This document shows positions 61,062 to 64,000 of a stretch of 64,000 nucleotides of DNA, piece after piece; position 1 is the first letter of the stretch; the number at the start of each line of letters is the position of its first letter. Location: assembly GCA_039714735.1 (NCBI GenBank), contig JBDLIT010000004.1, forward strand, positions 5,541 to 69,540, written 5' to 3'. This stretch comes from JASJBU01 sp039714735. GTDB taxonomy: Bacteria; Pseudomonadota; Gammaproteobacteria; Chromatiales; Chromatiaceae. The position numbers and the translations under genes are program-made. The notes under the pieces are model-generated. The model saw only the letters and a program-made list of their open reading frames with translations, was not told where the DNA came from and did no database searches.

Positions 61062-62447
61062 CTAACCTTCAGCCTCTACCGGCCTGCTCGCCAGGTAGAG
61101 CCAGATGAAACCCGCCACTCCCGCCAGCAGCGAGGCGGCAAGAATGCCGGTCTTGGCCAGCAGCAGTAAATCTTCACGCCCCTCGAAACCGAGTTGGGCG
61201 ACAAAGATGGACATGGTGAAGCCGATCCCGGCCAGCAGCGACACACCGGCGATCTGGGTGAACCGGGTATCCTTGGGCAACTCAGCCACGCCCAGCTTCA
61301 GCATCAACCAGCTGAATCCGGTGATACCAATGAACTTACCCAGCACCAGTCCCAGCGATACACCGAGCATAACCGGATGGGCCAGGGTCTCGCCCAGCGA
61401 AGCAAATTCCAGCGGGATTCCGGCGTTGGCCAGGGCAAAGATCGGAATCACCAGGTAGGCCACCGGCATGTGCCAGACATGCTCCAGCCGCTGCAGCGGG
61501 GCTTCAACGCTGTGTACACCGTTTTCCAGGGTCTGTACCACGGCGCGCAGTGCGTCATTGGTCATGATGCTTTTGCCGGGCTTGTGGCTGGCTTCAAACC
61601 GCTGCATCAGCTCCCTGACGTGTTCACTGAAACGCTCCGGGTCGTACTTGGGAACAGCCGGTACGGACAAAGCACCCAGAATACCCGCCAGGGTGGCGTG
61701 TACACCGGATTGCATCAGTGCATACCACAGCAACACCGCGACGACAAAATAGGGCAAAGTTTTGCGGATACCACTCAGATTGAACAACAGCAGCAAAGCG
61801 AAAAGGCCGCCGGCTGTCACCAGGGGGCCGAGCGCAATGCTGTCGGTGTAGAACACCGCAATCACCAACACCGCGCCCAGATCATCCACGATCGCCAGCG
61901 CCACCAGAAATGTGATCAACGCTTTGGGCACTCGGCTCGCCAACAATGCCAGCGCACCAATGGCAAAGGCGATGTCGGTGGCCATGGGGATACCCCAGCC
62001 GAGCGCGGCATCACCATTCGGGTTGATAGCGAAATAGATCAGTGCCGGCACCACCATTCCGCCTATCGCCGCGGCGATAGGCAGGATGGCATTGCGCGGT
62101 TTCGTTAACTCACCGACGAGAAACTCCCGTTTCAACTCCAGACCGACAACGAAGAAAAAAAGCGCCATCAGGCCATCATTGATCCAGTGGTGCAGGGTCA
62201 TTTTTAGTGCCCACTCGCCAACCCCTATACTGATATAGGTATGCACAATATGCTTGTAGGCCTCAGACAGCGGCCCGTTGGCCAATACCAGGGCAAGAAC
62301 GGCCATCCCCATCAGCAGCAGGCCACTGGTGGTCTGGCGATGAATAAACTCTTCAAACGGCGTGAGGATCTTGTCGAAACTCTTTTCCCAGGGTGCGTGA
62401 TAGACGCCTGTTTTCAATTTGGATTTAGGATTCATTTCTTCATTCAT
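61062..62447 (-). CDS. nhaA: Na+/H+ antiporter NhaA
   Basis: NhaA expels sodium in exchange for protons across the inner membrane. The 461-residue product has about twelve hydrophobic helices and the active-site motifs ATDIAFAIGALALL and ALAIVDDLGAVLVIAVFYT with the transport aspartates, plus FFFVVGLELKREF. It is longer than E. coli NhaA because of a polar N-terminus and an insert around EHVRELMQRFEASHKPGK, typical of the long group. ATG 62447 lies one base after the nhaR remnant's stop; a longer reading to 62489 has no support. The normal regulator nhaR is broken here. Confidence 0.93.
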   Translation of the reverse strand: MNEEMNPKSKLKTGVYHAPWEKSFDKILTPFEEFIHRQTTSGLLLMGMAVLALVLANGPLSEAYKHIVHTYISIGVGEWALKMTLHHWINDGLMALFFFVVGLELKREFLVGELTKPRNAILPIAAAIGGMVVPALIYFAINPNGDAALGWGIPMATDIAFAIGALALLASRVPKALITFLVALAIVDDLGAVLVIAVFYTDSIALGPLVTAGGLFALLLLFNLSGIRKTLPYFVVAVLLWYALMQSGVHATLAGILGALSVPAVPKYDPERFSEHVRELMQRFEASHKPGKSIMTNDALRAVVQTLENGVHSVEAPLQRLEHVWHMPVAYLVIPIFALANAGIPLEFASLGETLAHPVMLGVSLGLVLGKFIGITGFSWLMLKLGVAELPKDTRFTQIAGVSLLAGIGFTMSIFVAQLGFEGREDLLLLAKTGILAASLLAGVAGFIWLYLASRPVEAEG

Positions 62448-62448
62448 A

Positions 62449-62939
62449 TCATTCGTCCCAGGACTCTTCTTCGGCAAACAGCGACTCACGGGCTGTCTTC
62501 AATACGGCAGAGACGACAGGGTGCAGGACCCGGCGCTCGACGGAAATGGCGTAGAAATGCTCTTTCACCTCATTGCCCCGGCCAATTGCAGTCACCTGAT
62601 ACTGCCACTCCACCTCTGCCTCGATAGCAGCGGGCACGATAAAGATCCCCGCCCCTTCCTGCCCAAACGCCTTCATCAGTGCGCTGTCATCAAACTCGGC
62701 AATCATACGCGGATGGATGCGATGTTTGTCCAGCCACTGGTCTATACCGGCACGCAGCTGACCCCCACTGCTTGGCAATAGTAGCGGAGCCCCATCCAGA
62801 CAGCGGGGGAAATCACCTTCCAGCTGCTTTTCCAGTTTCTCTGTGGCAAAGAAGCTGACCGCGCACTCGCCGAGTTTGTGACTAGGGCGGGATACTGCTG
62901 GCAGTATTCATCGCTTACCAGGTCTGGCTCTACCTTCAC
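62449..62939 (-). pseudogene. Remnant of nhaR, LysR-type activator of nhaA
   Basis: The effector-binding half of a NhaR-like regulator can be read on - in two frames. KLGECAVSFFATEKLEKQLE and the following LDGAPLLLPSSGGQLRAGID lead into a continuous frame ending VLKTARESLFAEEESWDE at 62449. Upstream of SHKLGEC the frame is broken, with stops, and only EPDLVSDE can be followed in another frame. The N-terminal helix-turn-helix half is absent. The direction and the one-base gap to nhaA match the original nhaR-nhaA pair. It cannot bind DNA as it stands. Confidence 0.82.
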
Positions 62940-63038
62940 GCCAGTGGCATGATGATCGCATGAACAACTTATTCATACACAGGGGAAAACCCTTGAAAAA
63001 GCACTGTTCCCCAGCACTGGAATGGTTGTACGTATCTG

Positions 63039-63178
63039 CAACAGCCCTCGATGATCTTTTTCCCTTATGCAGCGCTTGGCCAAACACCGGCGGAATGGGG
63101 ACTTGAGTATGAGGATGTCTTCCTGGAAACCGAGGATGGTGTGCGCTTGCATGGCTGGTACATCCCGCGTCATGCATC
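63039..63178 (+). pseudogene. N-terminal fragment of an alpha/beta hydrolase
   Basis: Reading + from 63039 gives QQPSMIFFPYAALGQTPAEW and then GLEYEDVFLETEDGVRLHGW with YIP. This is the typical N-terminus of membrane-anchored serine hydrolases of the YfhR/BEM46 type. The frame has no proper start and stops soon after; the catalytic part is absent. Confidence 0.7.
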
Positions 63179-63185
63179 GAAGCAT

Positions 63186-63434
63186 ACCCTCGCCGGCATC
63201 CAGTGATCGTAAATACTCAAAAGACTGCTCGCTCAAATAACCAACTCCATTGGTTGTTCTCTCAAGTCGATTATTGTGAAAAACGACAAGCTGTCCATCC
63301 AGGTAGTGGACATCTACTTCCACATACGGCGCTCCCAACACAAGCGCTTTACGGACAGAACTCAATGTGTTCTCTGGCTCATGTCCCATCGCTCCGCGAT
63401 GACCTATACACAGTAAGTAAGGTCTTTGCTTGAT
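63186..63434 (-). pseudogene. N-terminal fragment of a glycerophosphodiester phosphodiesterase
   Basis: Reading - from 63434 gives IKQRPYLLCIGHRGAMGHEP, ENTLSSVRKALVLGAPYVEV, DVHYLDGQLVVFHNNRLERT and FEYLRSLDAGEG. This contains the catalytic HRG and PEN residues and the metal-binding ExD of the GDPD family. The remaining two thirds of the enzyme is missing: at 63186 the frame runs into the antisense of the hydrolase fragment. Confidence 0.8.
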
Positions 63435-63496
63435 AGAGCTATAGCTATGCGTTCTTTCTTGGAGAGAGTCACGTGTTTCCTGTCAGGGCCTTTGGG

Positions 63497-63537
63497 ATCA
63501 ATGGGGTCACAGGATCAATCAGTCTAGCCCCATTGAT
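63497..63537. repeat. REP-like inverted repeat (ATCAATGGGG family)
   Basis: ATCAATGGGG at 63497-63506 is perfectly inverted as CCCCATTGAT at 63528-63537. The left arm continues GTCA, linking it to the GGGGTCA family elsewhere in the window. Confidence 0.65.
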
Positions 63538-63881
63538 TCGCCAACGGATGGACGTGGTTGGATGTGGCGGTGTAGTTAAGTATACCGATCCAGACCGTAG
63601 CGCTTCTTCGCCTCGAACAAACACTGAAGCCACCGTTTCCGGTCCCTTGCAGACCTTAGGAGGAACTCCTTCTTATGACAACGGTGAGTAATATGCCAGA
63701 CTTGCCCTAGAATATGATGACGGTTGGCTCGTGCCATATGGCCTTTTCCTTAAAGATGTGTTTTTTCACCTTAAATGGGCATTCTAAGCCAAAATAGCGG
63801 ACTAATAATAATAGTTTTTTATATTATATCAATAGGATAGCTTGGTCCGACCCGGTAATGTTACCGCTCAGGCTAAAACAA

Positions 63882-63907
63882 AAAAGCCCTGCAGATGCAG
63901 GGCTTTT
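63882..63907 (-). terminator. Strong intrinsic terminator, minus strand
   Basis: AAAAGCCCTGCA and TGCAGGGCTTTT form a perfect 12-base stem with a two-base loop. Read on - it is followed by TTTTTTGTTTT, a good U-run, so it probably ends a - strand gene beyond the right edge; on + the tail is weaker. Confidence 0.75.
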
Positions 63908-63956
63908 GGTAGGCTTTTTACAACTAATAAATCAATCCTTATTCTGATAAGGGTAC

Positions 63957-64000
63957 TGACCCCTTACCCTGACCCCTTACCCTCTGACCCCTTTGAATTT
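63957..64000. repeat. Tandem TGACCCCTTACCC repeat at the window edge
   Basis: Three successive TGACCCCTT units (TGACCCCTTACCC, TGACCCCTTACCCTC, TGACCCCTTTG) are present. They are inverted relative to GGGGTCA halves elsewhere; the partner may lie outside the window. Confidence 0.6.

Larger units (their letters stand above)
63435..64000. other. Gene-free end of window with repeats
   Basis: No gene recognised. It holds the two REP-like sequences and the terminator listed separately. A 72-codon frame at 63473 has low-complexity composition and no homologue that I recognise. Confidence 0.4.

Noticed and set aside
61194..62108. 304-codon open frame on + opposite nhaA
   Set aside because: Antisense of nhaA, low-complexity Gln/His-rich product, no motif.
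63473..63691. 72-codon open frame near the right edge
   Set aside because: It contains the REP-like inverted repeat, has no recognised homologue and no good ribosome binding site.
1..64000. CRISPR array, rRNA genes or prophage
   Set aside because: No regularly spaced direct repeats, no rRNA sequence and no phage structural genes were seen; the gp25-like and sheath genes belong to the T6SS.

Overview
The window reads as chromosome of a gammaproteobacterium. The best guess is a free-living or host-associated sulfur-oxidiser of the Chromatiales/Sedimenticola type. This rests on the hynS-isp1-isp2-hynL hydrogenase layout known from purple sulfur bacteria, the gyrA-serC-serA-pheA-hisC-tyrA block, an E. 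coli-like tRNA-Lys, FadE/FadJ-type beta-oxidation and prfB with its programmed frameshift. The species assignment is inference.

Layout. 1-10.8 kb: a type VI secretion operon (tssA, tssB, tssC, hcp, tagJ, tssE, tssF, tssG, tssH/clpV), all on +; the membrane complex (tssJKLM), vgrG and PAAR genes are not in the window. 10.9-13.3 kb: an M91-like zinc metallopeptidase that may be a T6SS effector, a 61-residue protein, and a TPR-methyltransferase. 13.4-21.9 kb: an Isp-type [NiFe] hydrogenase operon on - (hupD, hupH, hynS, isp1, isp2, hynL) divergent from hypC-hypA-hypB-hypD on +. 22.0-24.4 kb: a hybrid sensor kinase. 24.8-33.4 kb: a fatty-acid degradation operon (papain-like enzyme, fadE, thiolase, fadJ, acyl-CoA ligase). 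33.5-38.7 kb: a gene-poor stretch with a PilZ protein, tRNA-Lys, REP-like and GC-rich inverted repeats, an FNR-type box, a secreted beta-propeller protein and a secreted cysteine-rich protein. 38.7-47.8 kb: yaeQ, tyrA, hisC, pheA, serA, serC and gyrA, all on -, with a nested MITE-like element between serA and serC.

47.9-59.4 kb is the most unusual part. The unit mtnA (-), ECF sigma factor (+), prfB (+) has been tandemly duplicated. The first copy is intact. The second is decayed: a truncated mtnA, a conserved sigma-gene upstream region ending in a remnant of its start, and a prfB fragment with an internal deletion. Between the remains of copy 2 sits a four-gene module for exported proteins: a 972-residue PKD/Ig-repeat protein, a lipoprotein, a protein joining a zinc phospholipase C/P1 nuclease-like domain to a propeller-like region, and a parvulin PPIase. 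lysS, the usual neighbour of prfB, now follows the pseudogene copy.

59.4-64 kb: lysS, nhaA, then a scar made of remnants of nhaR, an alpha/beta hydrolase and a glycerophosphodiester phosphodiesterase, followed by REP-like repeats.

Starts were moved from the longest open frame where a conserved N-terminus, ribosome binding site or operon overlap argued for it; each case is stated. All family assignments are by reading motifs, without database searches.
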